Shown here in pieces: positions 42,834 through 51,542 of a stretch of 64,000 bases of DNA (positions within the stretch are counted from its first letter, which is position 1; every line of letters starts with the position of its first letter). Both the position numbers and the translations under genes were made by a program. Location of the stretch: NCBI GenBank assembly GCA_963782345.1, contig CAWAJF010000005.1, positions 124,001 to 188,000 of the forward strand, in the 5' to 3' direction. The notes under the pieces were generated by a model. It was given only the letters and a program-made list of their open reading frames with translations, made no database searches and was not told where the DNA came from. Source of the DNA: DASUPK01 sp963782345 (GTDB lineage: Bacteria > Actinomycetota > Thermoleophilia > Solirubrobacterales > 70-9).

Positions 42834-43274
42834 TCATTCGGTGCCTGCTTCCATGAGCTCCTTCAGTCGCGCCAGCGAGCGGCGCACGTCTCGGCGGATC
42901 ACCGGCCGGCTGAGCCTGCTCGCCACCAGGGCCAGCACTCCTCCGGGGACCTGGTAGCTGATCCGCAGGGTCACCTCGGTGCGGCCCTCTCGGTCCCGGA
43001 GGATCCACCGCCCCCTCTGGTCGATCCCGGTGATGCTCGTCCAGGCGAGCTCGTGGGGAGGGTCGTGCTCGACGAGCTCGACGATTCCGCCGAGATCGAT
43101 GGACCCCACCTCGATCCCGATCTCGAACCTCGCCCGCGGGCCGGTCGTGGGCTCGCCCGCAACGGGCTCCCAGGAGCTCCCCACCATGAAGTCGCCGTAG
43201 CCCTCCGGGGCCGCGATCCGCTGCCAGACGCGCTCACGATCCGCACCGACCTCGATGCTCTCCTCGACTCGCAT
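42834..43274 (-). CDS. SRPBCC (START-like) protein
   Basis: 146 aa. Starts with MRVEESIEVGADRERVWQRIAAPEGYGDF and continues through the beta sheet to a long C-terminal helix (RRDVRRSLARLKELMEAG), the layout of polyketide-cyclase/START-like proteins. Such proteins bind hydrophobic ligands. It follows the acyltransferase gene 1 base after its stop and is in the same direction as the hydrolase/ACAD genes. Confidence 0.8.
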   Translation of the reverse strand: MRVEESIEVGADRERVWQRIAAPEGYGDFMVGSSWEPVAGEPTTGPRARFEIGIEVGSIDLGGIVELVEHDPPHELAWTSITGIDQRGRWILRDREGRTEVTLRISYQVPGGVLALVASRLSRPVIRRDVRRSLARLKELMEAGTE

Positions 43275-43275
43275 G

Positions 43276-44154
43276 TCACCCGATCAGCGGGAGCCGTCGC
43301 TCCGCGGAGAGCTCGTCGAGCTTCACCTGCATCGTCGCGGTGACCTCGTCGTAGACCTCAACGGGATCCGGATTTCGTCCGAAGCGATCGCGGACGCGGA
43401 TGGGCTCCATCGCCTCGACCGTGAGCTTCGCCGGCAGCGGCCAGTGCCCGAGCATGTCGCCGACGTTGAGCCCCCACGGGATCGACACGGAGATGGGGAG
43501 GACCTTCAGCCGGAAGAGCCGGTCGAGCTGAAGCGCCTTGGCCAGCCGCTCGCCGCGGGAGAGGAAGATCGCGGTCTCCTGTCCACCGACGGCGACCAGA
43601 GGCACGATCGGCACGCCGGTCTCGATCGCGAGCTTTGCCCAGCCCGCGCGACCGGCGAAGTCGACCCGGCTCTCCTGCCAGGACGGACGGTGGACCTCCC
43701 AGTCGCCACCCGGATAGACGAGGACGACGCGATCCCGCTCGAGCGCGAGGCGCGCGTTCTCCGGAGAGGCCGCGACGCAGCCGAACTTCGCCAGGCTCCA
43801 CGGCAGGGGCATCGCCAGCACCAGGTTGTGGACGAGCGGGTGCAGCCCTCGCTCCACTCCGAAATGCGCGTAGAACGCGAGCGTGAACACCATCGTGTCC
43901 GGCGTGACATTGCCGCCGGAGTGATTCCCGACGAGCAGCACCGGCCCCTCGGAGGGGATCCGCTCCAGACCGCGCACGTCCGCCCTGAAGTAGAAGGAGG
44001 CGAGCACCCACAGACCGGGCAGCTGCTCGCGGATGTAGTCCGGGTCGCGGTCGTCCAGGTCGGCGGTCGGGATACGCCGGGCGACGAGGTCCATGACCCC
44101 CTGGCCGGAGACCAGATCTCGAATCGCCGCACCGGCGCGCTCGCGCAGGCCCAT
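43276..44154 (-). CDS. Lysophospholipid-acyltransferase-like protein
   Basis: 292 aa. PlsC/DAGAT-type core: GPVLLVGNHSGGNVTPD (His of the acyl-transfer motif; the spacing to Asp is longer than HX4D), FGCVAASPENARLAL, VLVYPGGDWEVHRPS and VPIVPLVAVGGQET. It probably acylates a lysophospholipid or neutral acceptor, using acyl-CoA. Close neighbours are a hydrolase, acyl-CoA dehydrogenase and SCP2 protein, which suits lipid turnover. Confidence 0.85.
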   Translation of the reverse strand: MGLRERAGAAIRDLVSGQGVMDLVARRIPTADLDDRDPDYIREQLPGLWVLASFYFRADVRGLERIPSEGPVLLVGNHSGGNVTPDTMVFTLAFYAHFGVERGLHPLVHNLVLAMPLPWSLAKFGCVAASPENARLALERDRVVLVYPGGDWEVHRPSWQESRVDFAGRAGWAKLAIETGVPIVPLVAVGGQETAIFLSRGERLAKALQLDRLFRLKVLPISVSIPWGLNVGDMLGHWPLPAKLTVEAMEPIRVRDRFGRNPDPVEVYDEVTATMQVKLDELSAERRLPLIG

Positions 44155-44213
44155 CAGGCCGGGGCGGGACGCATGCAGCCGACCACGAAGAGCAGTGACA
44201 ACATCGTTTCCTC

Positions 44214-45206
44214 CTAGTCCGCCGCGGTGGCCGCCGTCGTCGGGGCGGGGTCAGGCCCGCGGCGCAGCCGCTCCCGAACCGCCTTCAGAGACCACTCGAA
44301 TGGCTCGGTCTCCTCGATGAAGCTCGTCAGCTCCCCCAGAACCCGCTCTGGATCGTCGAGCATCGGCCAGTGGCCGCAGCCCTCGATCTCCACATAGCGG
44401 CTGTGGGCCACCACTCGGTGAGCGTTGCGCCCGTGCTCGACCGGGATCACCGGATCGTCGCTGCCCCACATGATCATGGTCGGGAGTTGATCGGCGAGGT
44501 ACAGCCGGTCGAGCGCGGAGACCCGCTGCCCGTCGTGGTCGATCACGCTGCGCATCGTGTGTATGAACGCATCGCTGGCGCCCTCCTCGGTGAGGGACGC
44601 GTAGCCACGCGCGAACTCGGCGATGTCGGGACCCGCCTCGATCCCGATCTTCGCGCCCACCGAGCGGATGGCGTCGCCCGCCTTCACCGGCCACTCGCGG
44701 GCGAGCAGGGGCAGCACCCACTCCGACCCGGGCAGCACGGCTGCGCGCAGGAGGGGATGAACCTCGCGGCCCAGACCGCCGGACCCGATCAGGACCATGC
44801 GCTCGACGTACTCGGGGAAGAGATAGGAGAACTGCATCGCGATTCCGCCGCCGAACGAGTGCCCGATCACGGTGCCGCACTCGAAGCCGAGCAAGGCGAG
44901 CAGATCCCTCACGCCCGCCGCGTAGGCGCCGAGCGAGTAGTCGCCGCGGGGCTTCGCGGAGCGGCCGTGGCCGATCAGGTCCGGGGCGATCACGGTGTAG
45001 TTCTCGGCGAGGCGCGGCATCACCTCGCGCCACGCGTCGGAGGTTGAGGTGATCCCGTGCAGGAGGACCAGCAGCGGCCCCTCGCCGGCGGCCTGGTAGT
45101 GGACCTCGTGACCGTGCAGCTCAACCGCCTCGTAGGGGCCGAGCGGCTCCCCGCCCTTGGGCCAGCCCGCGCGCAGGCCGTTCTTGTCGGACGCCTCCCG
45201 GGTCAC
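44214..45206 (-). CDS. Alpha/beta hydrolase
   Basis: 330 aa from GTG 45206, whose codon overlaps the ACAD stop (TAGTG). Catalytic triad residues: Ser117 in GHSFGG, Asp in MWGSDDPVIP and His in GCGHWPMLDDP. The sequence has a cap region (about 155-235). Substrate cannot be assigned; position in a run of acyl-lipid genes suggests an ester or thioester. Proline/alanine-rich tail. Confidence 0.87.
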   Translation of the reverse strand: MTREASDKNGLRAGWPKGGEPLGPYEAVELHGHEVHYQAAGEGPLLVLLHGITSTSDAWREVMPRLAENYTVIAPDLIGHGRSAKPRGDYSLGAYAAGVRDLLALLGFECGTVIGHSFGGGIAMQFSYLFPEYVERMVLIGSGGLGREVHPLLRAAVLPGSEWVLPLLAREWPVKAGDAIRSVGAKIGIEAGPDIAEFARGYASLTEEGASDAFIHTMRSVIDHDGQRVSALDRLYLADQLPTMIMWGSDDPVIPVEHGRNAHRVVAHSRYVEIEGCGHWPMLDDPERVLGELTSFIEETEPFEWSLKAVRERLRRGPDPAPTTAATAAD

Positions 45207-46513
45207 TACTTGATCTGCATGCCCGAGATCGCGCGACTGATAACCAGCCGCTGGATCTCTGACGTGCCCTCGAAGATGGTCCAGATCTTGGCGTCGCGGT
45301 GCATCCGCTCGACCGGGAACTCGCGCGAGTAGCCGTTGCCGCCCAGGATCTGGATGGCACGCTCGGTCGCCCAGACGGCGACCTCACCGGCCTTCAGCTT
45401 CGACATCGAGCCCTCGGCTGCGTTGAAGTCCTTGCCCGTCTTTCCCATCCACGCGGCCCGGTGGACGAGCAGCCTGGCGGCGTCGATCTCCATCTTCATG
45501 TCGGCGAGCGCGAAGGCGATCGACTGATTCTCGATGATCTTGCGGCCAAAGGCCTCGCGCTCCTTCGCGTAGTCGAGCGCGTACTCATAGGCCGCACGGG
45601 CGATGCCCACCGCCTGCGCGGCGACCGTCGGGCGCGAGAGCTCAAAGGTCCGCATCGCCGCCTGGCCCTTCGAGCTCTTGCCCTCTCGCGCTTTGGCGAG
45701 CTTCTCGTCGAGCTTCTCCTTGCCGCCCAGCAGGCAGGAGCCCGGGACCCGGACGTCGTCCAGGTGGACGTCGGCCGTGTGGCTGGCGCGGATCCCGTGC
45801 TTGAGCACCTTGGCGCCCTGCTCGAGCCCCTTGGTGCCGGGGGGAATGACGAACGCGGCATGGCCGCGGGAGCCCAGCTCACGGTCGACGGAGGCGATCA
45901 CGACATGGACGTTCGCGATCCCTCCGTTGGTCGCCCACGCCTTCTGGCCGTTGATCACCCATTCGTCTGAGGCCTCGTCGTACTTCGCGGTCGTCCGATA
46001 GCCCGAGACATCCGAACCGGCGTCCGGCTCGGACGCGCAGAAGGAGGCGACCTTGACGTCGTTCTCGTCCCCGAAGCACTGCGGCACCCACTCGACCATC
46101 TGCTCGGGGGTGCCGGAGCCGAAGATCCCGGCGACCGCGAGGGTCGTCCCGAAGATCGCCATGCCGATGCCGGCGTCGCCCCAGAAGAGCTCCTCGTTGA
46201 CGATCGGGAAGGTCAGGCCCGATGGATCAGCCCAGAACTGCGCGATCGACTCGAAGCCGTAGAGCCCGATCTTCGCGGCCTCCTGCACGACCGGCCAGGG
46301 GAACTCCTCCTTCTCGTCCCACTCATGGGCGGCGGGGCGGACCGTCTGCTCGGCGAACCCGTGGGCCCAGTCGCGGATGTCCTGCTGGTCCTGGGAGAGC
46401 TCGAGCGAGAACGTCGCCTCGCCGGCCTCGATCCCGAGCTGCTCGGAGATCTGGCCCTCGGCCTCCTCGCTGCTGCCGTTTTGGTCTGCCTTCGTCTTCT
46501 CTTCCGTGGCCAT
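45206..46513 (-). CDS. Acyl-CoA dehydrogenase
   Basis: 435 aa. FAD acyl-CoA dehydrogenase: N-terminal helical domain, CASEPDAGSDVSGYRTTA, AFVIPPGTKGLEQGAKVLKHGIRASHTADVHLDDVRVP, RPTVAAQAVGIARAAYEYALDYAKERE, and catalytic Glu415 in FEGTSEIQRLVISRAI. It makes the alpha-beta double bond in an acyl-CoA. A charged 30-residue N-terminal extension is present. The downstream hydrolase overlaps its stop; the SCP2 gene is 27 bases upstream. Confidence 0.93.
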   Translation of the reverse strand: MATEEKTKADQNGSSEEAEGQISEQLGIEAGEATFSLELSQDQQDIRDWAHGFAEQTVRPAAHEWDEKEEFPWPVVQEAAKIGLYGFESIAQFWADPSGLTFPIVNEELFWGDAGIGMAIFGTTLAVAGIFGSGTPEQMVEWVPQCFGDENDVKVASFCASEPDAGSDVSGYRTTAKYDEASDEWVINGQKAWATNGGIANVHVVIASVDRELGSRGHAAFVIPPGTKGLEQGAKVLKHGIRASHTADVHLDDVRVPGSCLLGGKEKLDEKLAKAREGKSSKGQAAMRTFELSRPTVAAQAVGIARAAYEYALDYAKEREAFGRKIIENQSIAFALADMKMEIDAARLLVHRAAWMGKTGKDFNAAEGSMSKLKAGEVAVWATERAIQILGGNGYSREFPVERMHRDAKIWTIFEGTSEIQRLVISRAISGMQIK

Positions 46514-46540
46514 CTCTAAGTCTCCTTTGCTCTTGGCCGG

Positions 46541-47020
46541 TCAGGCGGCCATCGGTATGCGGAAGAAGCTGGTCAGCCGGCTGGCGAGCATCACGTCGCC
46601 CTCGAGCCGCAGCTTCCCGGTCAGGAAAAGGGTCGGACCGGAGGCCTGGTTGGCCGCCAGCTTCAGGAAGTGGACGGGAGCGACGCGGATCGTCACGTTC
46701 GGCTCGCGCTCGACCACATCGGAGGCGATGCATGTGCCGTCGTCGAAGACGACCTCGTAGTGGTCATATCCGCCGCCGAGATGGTCGGGGCGGTCGAGAA
46801 TCTTGAAGTGAACGACGGCGTTCGTCCCGCGGGCCTTGCCGGGCTCGACGTGCTCCGCCATGCGCCTGAAGATCTCGTCGAGCACCTGCTTGCGGGCGGC
46901 GCCGCTGACGATCTCCTCGAGCTGATCCCTGGAGGCCTCGGCCATCAGGCGAGCGAAGTCCTCCGGGGCGACCTGGTCGAGGTTGGCCACCGCCGCGGCG
47001 GGGTCGGTCCTGTCCGTCAT
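46541..47020 (-). CDS. SCP2 sterol-carrier-like protein
   Basis: 159 aa. SCP2-type domain: NAVVHFKILDRPDHLGGGYDHYEVVFDDGTC, NVTIRVAPVHFLKLAANQASGPTLFLTGKLRLEGDVMLASRLTSFF. SCP2 proteins bind lipids or sterols and often accompany acyl-CoA enzymes. GAGGAG lies before the ATG at 47020. First gene of the operon and divergent from a TetR regulator through two tandem operators. Confidence 0.9.
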   Translation of the reverse strand: MTDRTDPAAAVANLDQVAPEDFARLMAEASRDQLEEIVSGAARKQVLDEIFRRMAEHVEPGKARGTNAVVHFKILDRPDHLGGGYDHYEVVFDDGTCIASDVVEREPNVTIRVAPVHFLKLAANQASGPTLFLTGKLRLEGDVMLASRLTSFFRIPMAA

Positions 47021-47069
47021 TTCGGCTCCTCTCTCGCGATGGACGCTGCTGACACTTCGGGGCTGCCGA

Positions 47070-47108
47070 TTGCTACCGAGAGTAGCAAATTGCTACTCTG
47101 AGTAGGAA
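47070..47108. promoter_or_regulatory. Two tandem TetR-type palindromic operators
   Basis: TTGCTACCGAGAGTAGCAA (47070-47088, perfect) and TTGCTACTCTGAGTAGGAA (47090-47108, one mismatch) are 19-bp palindromes with TTGCTAC/GTAGCAA arms and a 5-base centre, separated by one base. The two centres are 20 bp apart. The ATG of the TetR gene starts at 47108, so the second operator ends on it. On the plus strand TTGCTA (47070-47075) and TACTCT (47094-47099), 18 bases apart, could be a leaderless promoter. Confidence 0.78.
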
Positions 47109-47773
47109 TGGGCCGGACGAGAGCCTCGTCACAGACACGTGCGATCGAGCGCCGCCAGCGCGCGGCGCACCTGGGCCCGGAGCGCAGGCGCCCGCAGGTG
47201 CTCGACGCCGCGCTGGAGCTCTTCCTGGAGCACGGTTACGACGGCACCTCGATGGAGGCCGTGGCCCGTGCAGCCGGCGTGACGAAACCCGTCGTCTACG
47301 CCTGCTTCCCGGGGAAGGAGGAACTCTTCCGTGCGCTGCTGGGGCGCGAGGAGGAGCGGATCCTCGAGGAGATCCAGACCGCCTTCGCGGCCGCCGATCT
47401 CAGCGATCCCGAGGCCACCTTGAAGGAGGGCTTCACGGGGTTCCTGCGCGCGGTGGTGGCCTCCCCGGAGGTCTACAAGCTGATCTTCCTGGGGGAGGGC
47501 GGGGGCAACATGGCCGTCGCCCGCCGGATCCAGCGCGGCAGGCAGGCGCAGGTCGACGCGCTCTCTCTGCTGGTCCGCGGCTGGCTGCTGCGCACCGGCG
47601 AGCGGGACGCCGACCGCCGGGCCGACGTGACGGCGCGCCTGCTCGGCAACGCGATCGCCGGCCTCGCCGAGTCCGGCGCCAGACTGCTCCTCTCGGGGCA
47701 GGACGACTGGACGCCGGAGACGCTTGGGCGGCAGCTGGGCCGCCTGGCCGGTGCCGCTAAGGCTGCTGCATAG
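47108..47773 (+). CDS. TetR-family transcriptional regulator
   Basis: 221 aa. Helix-turn-helix about 30-75 (VLDAALELFLEHGYDGTSMEAVARAAGVTKPVVYACFPGKEELFRA). The ligand domain contains a VYKLIFLGEGGG segment. An Arg-rich N-terminal arm (1-25) may assist DNA binding. It should repress itself and the divergent SCP2/ACAD/hydrolase operon through the adjacent operators; a long-chain acyl-CoA or a sterol-like ligand is a reasonable inducer, by inference. Confidence 0.9.
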   Translation: MGRTRASSQTRAIERRQRAAHLGPERRRPQVLDAALELFLEHGYDGTSMEAVARAAGVTKPVVYACFPGKEELFRALLGREEERILEEIQTAFAAADLSDPEATLKEGFTGFLRAVVASPEVYKLIFLGEGGGNMAVARRIQRGRQAQVDALSLLVRGWLLRTGERDADRRADVTARLLGNAIAGLAESGARLLLSGQDDWTPETLGRQLGRLAGAAKAAA

Positions 47774-47819
47774 CCCGCTACGCTGGCCCGCCCATCCCAA
47801 CGACACGGGAGGTCCGAAC

Positions 47820-48557
47820 GTGGCGGTCGAGGCAACGTTTGCGGAATTCAAGGAGACGGCCGGCAGCGAGCCGTTTCAGATGCAGGGCTCGAAGATGCTG
47901 AAGGTCCAGCTCAAGGGGGAGACGATCCAGGCGAAGCTCGGCTCGATGGTCGCCTACCAGGGCGACGTGAAGTTCGAGCACGCCGGCTCCGGCGGCCTCA
48001 AGCGGATGGCGAAGAAGGCGGTCAGCGGCGAGGGTGCCGAGCTGATGAAGATCTCCGGCACCGGCGAGGTCTTCCTCGCCGATCTGGCCCAGGAGATCCA
48101 GCTCGTGAAGCTCTCCGACGAGGCGATCACCGTGAACGGCGCCAACCTGCTCGCCTTCGACGCCGACATCGACTGGGACATCAAGAAGGTCGACGGCGTC
48201 TCCGGGTTCATGGGCGGCGGCATGTTCAACACCCACCTCTCGGGCTCGGGTTACGTCGCGATGCTCTCCGACGGCCCGCCCGTCCTGCTCGAGCTCGACG
48301 GAACCGAGACCTTCGCCGATCCCCAGGCGGCGATCACCTGGTCCGAGGGGGTGAAGACCTCGGTGAAGACCGATGTCAACCTGAAGACCTTCATCGGCCG
48401 TGGCTCCGGCGAGACCGTCCAGATGGCCTTCAGCGGCGAGGGATGGCTGCTGATCCAGCCCTCCGAGGGCCGCGTGACGAGCACGGCCGCGGGCGGCTCC
48501 GGCGGTGGCGCGACGTCGAGCGCGGGTGGGGCGCTCGGGAAATTGCTGAGCGGCTGA
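47820..48557 (+). CDS. AIM24 family protein
   Basis: 245 aa from GTG 47820 with a GGGAGG ribosome site 7 bases upstream. Repeated beta-strand pattern of the AIM24/TIGR00266 fold: FQMQGSKMLKVQLKGETIQAKLGSMVAYQGDVKFE, AFDADIDWDIKKV, GMFNTHLSGSGYVAML. A Gly/Ser/Ala-rich tail ends in GALGKLLSG. No enzymatic motif; proteins of the family are named after a mitochondrial biogenesis gene but their bacterial role is unknown. Convergent with a membrane protein gene, with a terminator between. Confidence 0.85.
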   Translation: MAVEATFAEFKETAGSEPFQMQGSKMLKVQLKGETIQAKLGSMVAYQGDVKFEHAGSGGLKRMAKKAVSGEGAELMKISGTGEVFLADLAQEIQLVKLSDEAITVNGANLLAFDADIDWDIKKVDGVSGFMGGGMFNTHLSGSGYVAMLSDGPPVLLELDGTETFADPQAAITWSEGVKTSVKTDVNLKTFIGRGSGETVQMAFSGEGWLLIQPSEGRVTSTAAGGSGGGATSSAGGALGKLLSG

Positions 48558-48603
48558 CGGCTTCGCCATGAACGGCGGCCACAAGAACCGCCGCCGGATC
48601 TAC

Positions 48604-48636
48604 GACCACGAACCGGGCTACGCCGGCTTCGTGGTC
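48604..48636. terminator. Hairpin at a convergent gene junction
   Basis: GACCACGAA (48604-48612) pairs with TTCGTGGTC (48628-48636) and CCGG with CCGG inside, giving a 13-bp stem with one bulged C and a 6-base loop. It overlaps the stop codon (48618-48620) of the minus-strand membrane protein and follows the AIM24 gene by 46 bases. Confidence 0.65.
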
Positions 48637-49079
48637 ATCGCCCAGACGGCCACGAGATAGGCGATCAGCACGAGGGAGACCAGCCCGGTGACGATCCGGG
48701 CCGAGCTCGCCGACGGCTCGCCTCCGCGGTTCATGCGCCGAACCGATACCCCGCCGATGGCCAGGGAGACCAGCAGCAGCACGAAGCCCGTGTCGCTGAC
48801 GCCGTAGCCGATCCCGACCCAGGTCAGGTTGGAATCCGTGAGGCCCTCCTTGTCCGCGATCCACTCGGCGCCGGCGCGGAAGACGATGTAGCCGGGCAGC
48901 GCGCCGTAGAAGAGGCTCATGTACCCGAGCCGGGTGAGGGCAGGCGAGCCGTTGCGCCAGGCCCCGATCAGCGAGACCGCGGACAGCCCGAGTGCGCCGA
49001 CCAGGACCATCGCGCCGAAGATGTGGAGGAAGAGGGGAAGGGCCCAGGCGTCCGGCCGGATGAGCGCGAGCGAGATCAT
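48618..49079 (-). CDS. Four-helix membrane protein of unknown function (a)
   Basis: 153 aa from ATG 49079, overlapping the neighbouring gene's stop by 4 bases (ATGA). Four hydrophobic segments (about 12-35, 50-70, 85-108, 125-148); the first has FLHIFGAMVLVGALG, a His within a helix. Similar in size and topology to the following gene; both may be heme or copper-resistance-like membrane proteins (CopD/DUF2269 topology), but no diagnostic motif confirms this. Confidence 0.7.
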   Translation of the reverse strand: MISLALIRPDAWALPLFLHIFGAMVLVGALGLSAVSLIGAWRNGSPALTRLGYMSLFYGALPGYIVFRAGAEWIADKEGLTDSNLTWVGIGYGVSDTGFVLLLVSLAIGGVSVRRMNRGGEPSASSARIVTGLVSLVLIAYLVAVWAMTTKPA

Positions 49080-49474
49080 GCGCCCGGCTTCCAGACCATG
49101 ACGACGAGCAGGGCGGTGAACCAGAAGACGCGCATCCAGTGGGCGATCGCGGTCCGGCGGTCGATCGCCACGGCCGAGTCGTCCCCGGGTGGCTGGACAC
49201 CCCGACTCGCTTGTGCACCGGAGCCGGTGGCGAGGAACCAGAGCACGACCGCGGCGATGATCCAGCCGTCGTAGATCTCGTACTCGGGGCGGTTGAGCGC
49301 CAGCCAGATCCCGAGCACGAGCGTCCCGAGTCCACCGACGCCCCAGAGGATCTCCGCGACGAGCCGGGTCCCCCCGTTGACCGGGCTGCCGAGCAGGAAG
49401 GCGCTGTACATGACGATCGCACTCGCCAGGAAGAAGGCGGAGAGCACGTGGAAGAAGAGCAGGGCGTGGTACAT
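49076..49474 (-). CDS. Four-helix membrane protein of unknown function (b)
   Basis: 132 aa. Hydrophobic segments about 3-27, 35-58, 66-83 and 110-130. The opening MYHALLFFHVLSAFFLASAIV has His residues within the first helix, as in partner (a). A polar loop (85-108) lies between helices 3 and 4. It precedes (a) with a 4-base overlap, and the two probably form one complex. It is 15 bases from the LLM oxidoreductase gene. Confidence 0.7.
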   Translation of the reverse strand: MYHALLFFHVLSAFFLASAIVMYSAFLLGSPVNGGTRLVAEILWGVGGLGTLVLGIWLALNRPEYEIYDGWIIAAVVLWFLATGSGAQASRGVQPPGDDSAVAIDRRTAIAHWMRVFWFTALLVVMVWKPGA

Positions 49475-49489
49475 CGAGCGGGCGCGATC

Positions 49490-50371
49490 CTATTGGTAGG
49501 CCTGGATCCGCTCGGCCCACTCGTCGAGCTTGCGCTCGGCGCTGCCGGCGTCGGCGGCATCCTCCGCGCGCAGCATGTGGACTGCTCGAGTGACGCCCGC
49601 CTTCTCGTACCGCTCGAGCACGCTCAGGTCGCGCGGCGGGATCTGCAGCGTCACCGGAATCGACCCGCGGCCGGCCTCCTCGCCGAGCCGCTGCAGCTCC
49701 TCGACCCGGGCGATCATCTGGTCGTCGGGCGGAATCCGGTTCGGGAACCAGCCGTCTCCGTAGGCCAGCACGCGCTTGTGAACGGTCGGGCCGTTTCCGC
49801 CGACGAGGACCGGCGGGTGCGGCATCTGCAGTGGCGCCGGCCGGCAGACGATCCGATCGAAGTCGACGAACTTGCCCTGATAGCTCGCCTCCTCCTCGGT
49901 CCAGATCGCCTTGCAGGCCTCGACCCGCTCCCGCAGGATCCCGAAGCGCCGCTTCGGATCCGTGCCGTGGTCGGCCATCTCCTCGAGGTTCCATCCCGCC
50001 CCGACCCCGAAGAGCATTCGGCCGCCAGAGAGGCGGTCGACTGACGCAACCTGCTTGGCCGTGGTGATCGGGTCGCGTTCGACCAGCAGGCAGATCGCGG
50101 TTCCGAGCTTGATTCGATCGGTTGCCGCGGCCATCGTCGCCAGGGAGACGAAGGGGTCGTAGATCCGCCAGTACTCGCGCGGCAGCTCGCCACCGGCCGG
50201 ATAGGGGGTCTCCCGGCTCGCCGGGATGTGAGTGTGCTCCGTGACGAAGGCCGACTCGAATCCCCGCTCCTCCGCGAGGCGAGCGAGCACGGCGGGCTCG
50301 ATTGCCTCGTCGGTCGGGAAGTACGAAACGCCGAAGTCCACGCGCGTGATCCTTTCAGGCGAGGCGTCCAT
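49490..50371 (-). CDS. LLM-class F420-dependent oxidoreductase
   Basis: 293 aa. Luciferase-like TIM barrel: GVSYFPTDEAIEPAVLARLAEERGFESAFVTEHTHIP, IKLGTAICLLVERDPITTAKQVASVDRLSGGRMLFGVGAGWN, PAPLQMPHPPVLVGGNG. These features match F420-using LLM reductases of actinobacteria. Substrate unknown. It follows the membrane protein gene at 50420 with 48 bases between, and both are on the minus strand. Confidence 0.9.
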   Translation of the reverse strand: MDASPERITRVDFGVSYFPTDEAIEPAVLARLAEERGFESAFVTEHTHIPASRETPYPAGGELPREYWRIYDPFVSLATMAAATDRIKLGTAICLLVERDPITTAKQVASVDRLSGGRMLFGVGAGWNLEEMADHGTDPKRRFGILRERVEACKAIWTEEEASYQGKFVDFDRIVCRPAPLQMPHPPVLVGGNGPTVHKRVLAYGDGWFPNRIPPDDQMIARVEELQRLGEEAGRGSIPVTLQIPPRDLSVLERYEKAGVTRAVHMLRAEDAADAGSAERKLDEWAERIQAYQ

Positions 50372-50419
50372 TCGGCCACGTCAGCGCCCCGAGCGCCGTG
50401 AGGCCGAACGGCGGCGCGG

Positions 50420-50908
50420 TCAACGGGAATGGAGGGCCGCAGCACCCGTCCGCTCGCCGGGAGGGCTCGCCGACCTGATCCTCCCCTGCGCGTGGTCGCC
50501 GGCGAGATAGAGGATGGCCAGTGGCACGAGCACGTCGAGTGCCAGGCCTGTCAGGGATCCGGCGTTGTCGGCCGCGGAGTACCGGTCGGTGGTGGTCGCG
50601 TGATACGCGAGGTGTGGCACGCCCGCCACCAATAGGGCGATCGCCGCCGCCTGGACCACCCGTCGCTCCAGCCAGATGGCGGCCAGGGCGGCGAGGACGG
50701 CAAGCCCGAGACCCGTGGCGCCGAAATCGCGTTCCAGGTGCTCGTTGTACGGCGGGAGGGCGGATACCCAGTGAGAGCCGCCGCCCGGGAAGGCGTCATA
50801 GAAGCCCTTCGGCGAGACCAGGATCCAGGCCGCCACCACGCCGATCGTGACGGCCAGGTAGATCAGTCCGAAGCGGATCCATCCTCTGTGTCGCTCGAGC
50901 TCCATCAT
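50420..50908 (-). CDS. Four-helix membrane protein of unknown function, TetR-linked
   Basis: 162 aa from ATG 50908, overlapping the TetR stop (ATGA, ribosome site AAAGGAGAG). Four hydrophobic segments (about 12-33, 60-80, 85-105, 125-145), with the exported-looking FYDAFPGGGSHWVSALPPYNEHLERDFGA in the first loop. No family recognised. Co-transcribed with the TetR-family gene, so it may be under its control. Confidence 0.65.
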   Translation of the reverse strand: MMELERHRGWIRFGLIYLAVTIGVVAAWILVSPKGFYDAFPGGGSHWVSALPPYNEHLERDFGATGLGLAVLAALAAIWLERRVVQAAAIALLVAGVPHLAYHATTTDRYSAADNAGSLTGLALDVLVPLAILYLAGDHAQGRIRSASPPGERTGAAALHSR

Positions 50909-51540
50909 GCGCTCTCCTTTTCTCGAGTGCTCATCGCCATCCACGAGTCGACCAGTGCCTCGATCAGGCGCTCCCCGTCGACCCCGGCGGGTGGCCTGCC
51001 GAAGACGTCGATCTCGAATTCGTAGGCGAGCAGGGCCCCGACCATCACCACCGCCGTCGCCTCCGCGTCACCGTCGGGAAATTCGCCCGTGTCCATCTTC
51101 TGACGGACGAAGCCCGTGGCCTCCCGGTAGCCCCTGTCGACGACCCCCTCCTTGAAGCGGTGCTTCAGCTCCGGGAACCGGTCACCCTCCGTGACGACGA
51201 TGCGGCGCAGGCTTCGCTCCCGCTCCAGCAGCTGAAGGGTGGAGCGCGCCAGCAGCGTGAGCTCGGCGCGCAGGTCGCCGAGTGGCATCAGGTCGATGAT
51301 GGAGCTGATCGCCTCGAGCTCCGCGACGTGGCGCTCGAAGGCGGCTTCGAGAACGGCCTCCTTGCTCGGGAAATGCTTGTAGAGCGCGCCCGCCCTCGGG
51401 GTCAGGCCGGCCCGCCGCTCGATCTCCCCGACCGTCGTTCCCTGAAAGCCGTTCCGCGCGAAGAGCCGCAGGGCCTCGTCGACGATCCGGTCGGGTGTGG
51501 CCCTATTGGGAGCTTGCGCGCTGTCAGCAGCTGCTGGCAT
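50905..51540 (-). CDS. TetR-family transcriptional regulator
   Basis: 211 aa. Helix-turn-helix about 17-62 (RIVDEALRLFARNGFQGTTVGEIERRAGLTPRAGALYKHFPSKEAVLEAAF). C-terminal ligand domain with TLLARSTLQLLERERSLRRIVVTEGDRFPELKHRF. An 18-bp palindrome ends 3 bases from its ATG (51543-51560). It may control itself and the upstream hydrolase and downstream membrane gene. Confidence 0.9.
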   Translation of the reverse strand: MPAAADSAQAPNRATPDRIVDEALRLFARNGFQGTTVGEIERRAGLTPRAGALYKHFPSKEAVLEAAFERHVAELEAISSIIDLMPLGDLRAELTLLARSTLQLLERERSLRRIVVTEGDRFPELKHRFKEGVVDRGYREATGFVRQKMDTGEFPDGDAEATAVVMVGALLAYEFEIDVFGRPPAGVDGERLIEALVDSWMAMSTREKESA

Positions 51541-51542
51541 CC

